Shown here: positions 63,394-64,000 of the stretch, piece by piece
Layout of the letters: every line of letters begins with the position of its first letter
Position numbering within the stretch: the first letter of the stretch is position 1
Origin: Gemmatimonas phototrophica
GTDB taxonomy: Bacteria; Gemmatimonadota; Gemmatimonadetes; Gemmatimonadales; Gemmatimonadaceae
Assembly (NCBI RefSeq): GCF_000695095.2
Contig: NZ_CP011454.1
Span: 1,984,001-2,048,000, forward strand
Length of the DNA stretch: 64,000 nucleotides
Direction of reading: 5' to 3'
The notes under the pieces: generated by a model
What the model was told of the DNA's origin: nothing
Seen by the model: the letters and a program-made list of their open reading frames with translations, nothing else
Databases searched by the model: none
Made by a program: the position numbers and the translations under genes

Positions 63394-64000
63394 CCAACGC
63401 GACTGCGACGACGACCGCGACGAGTGATTGGGAACTCGTCATCGGGTTGGAAGTGCACTGCCAACTCAAGACGCGCAGCAAGATCTTCTGCGGTTGCCAC
63501 ACGTCGTTCGGCGACGCGCCAAACGCGAACACCTGTCCCGTGTGTCTGGGTCTTCCAGGAGCGCTTCCGGTACTGAATGCGCACGCCGTGGAGCTGGCGA
63601 CGCGCGCGTCGCTGGCGCTGGGGTGCACCGTGCACGAAACGTCGGTCTTTGCACGGAAGAATTACTTCTATCCCGATCTGCCCAAGGGATATCAGATCTC
63701 CCAGTTCGATCGGCCGCTGGCAACCGAAGGGGCAATCGTCGTGGGGCACGATGCCGCTGGTATACCACGGGTCATCCGGGTCCATCGGGTGCATATGGAG
63801 GAAGACGCGGGCAAGTCGGTGCATGATCGGTTTGCGGACGTCTCGGCCATTGATCTCAATCGTGCCGGTACGCCGCTCGTGGAAATCGTGTCCGAGCCCG
63901 ATATCCGCAGTGCCGAGGACGCCGTGAGTTACGCGCGACGCCTCAAGCAGATCCTCGAGTATGCCGAAGTCTCCGACGCGAACATGGAAGAAGGGTCACT
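63390..64000 (+). CDS. gatB: Aspartyl/glutamyl-tRNA amidotransferase subunit B (3' partial)
   Basis: GTG start at 63390 overlaps the gatA stop. The frame runs open to the window end, so about 203 of the usual ~480 residues are seen. The N-terminal pattern [38 protein letters not shown] and [18 protein letters not shown] is specific for GatB, and the zinc Cys residues are present. GatB binds the mischarged tRNA and does the transamidation. Confidence 0.97.
   Translation, partial: MTNATATTTATSDWELVIGLEVHCQLKTRSKIFCGCHTSFGDAPNANTCPVCLGLPGALPVLNAHAVELATRASLALGCTVHETSVFARKNYFYPDLPKGYQISQFDRPLATEGAIVVGHDAAGIPRVIRVHRVHMEEDAGKSVHDRFADVSAIDLNRAGTPLVEIVSEPDIRSAEDAVSYARRLKQILEYAEVSDANMEEGS

Overview
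High-GC bacterial DNA, about 64 kb, gene-dense, with many GTG starts and many 1-4 base start/stop overlaps. Several features suggest a diderm member of Gemmatimonadota (Gemmatimonas-like): a bacillithiol gene (bshA), outer-membrane/pilus-type proteins with chaperones, many secreted hydrolases, an alternative GlmU-type protein and a roadblock/receiver pair. The phylum call is inference from gene content, not from a marker search. No phage, insertion sequence, rRNA operon or CRISPR array was seen. The first gene (histidine kinase) is cut at its 5' end and the last (gatB) at its 3' end.

Layout. 1-5.3 kb: hybrid histidine kinase, two tandem serine tRNAs (CGA, GGA), a NIPSNAP-type secreted protein, a thioredoxin/TPR protein and a secreted amidohydrolase. 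5.4-13.7 kb: ferritin-like lipoprotein, M28 peptidase, penicillin-acylase-type Ntn hydrolase, a small secreted protein, two adjacent divergent ATP-grasp paralogues and an unknown protein. 13.7-16.6 kb: pyrR-pyrB-pyrC with a strong hairpin in the leader. 16.8-21.9 kb: zinc-ribbon/coiled-coil protein, rpsT on the minus strand, then site-2-type protease, scpA, scpB and a pseudouridine synthase. 22.0-35.6 kb: one continuous run of tightly spaced genes, namely an aerotolerance (MoxR/Bat) set in which two Bat proteins look like fusions, then mutL, miaA, bshA, uppP and birA. 35.6-37.9 kb: groES-groEL behind a perfect CIRCE operator and a sigma70-type promoter, closed by a strong terminator.

38.0-51.8 kb (minus strand) is the most unusual part. 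Two tandem seven-gene operons have the same gene order: subunit, subunit, PapD-like chaperone, subunit, large beta-barrel usher-like protein, subunit, subunit. Every small protein has a signal peptide and a conserved Cys pair, and most of the genes are translationally coupled. They look like two paralogous, highly divergent archaic-type chaperone-usher fibre systems, separated by one lipoprotein gene on the other strand.

52-64 kb: a minus-strand set (MBL hydrolase, GlmU-like protein, mannose-1-phosphate guanylyltransferase, receiver, roadblock protein), then plus-strand serS, histidine kinase, UvrD/PcrA helicase and gatC-gatA-gatB. The two serine tRNAs and serS, and the Gat amidotransferase, tie the ends of the window to translation; the middle is envelope biology and stress response.
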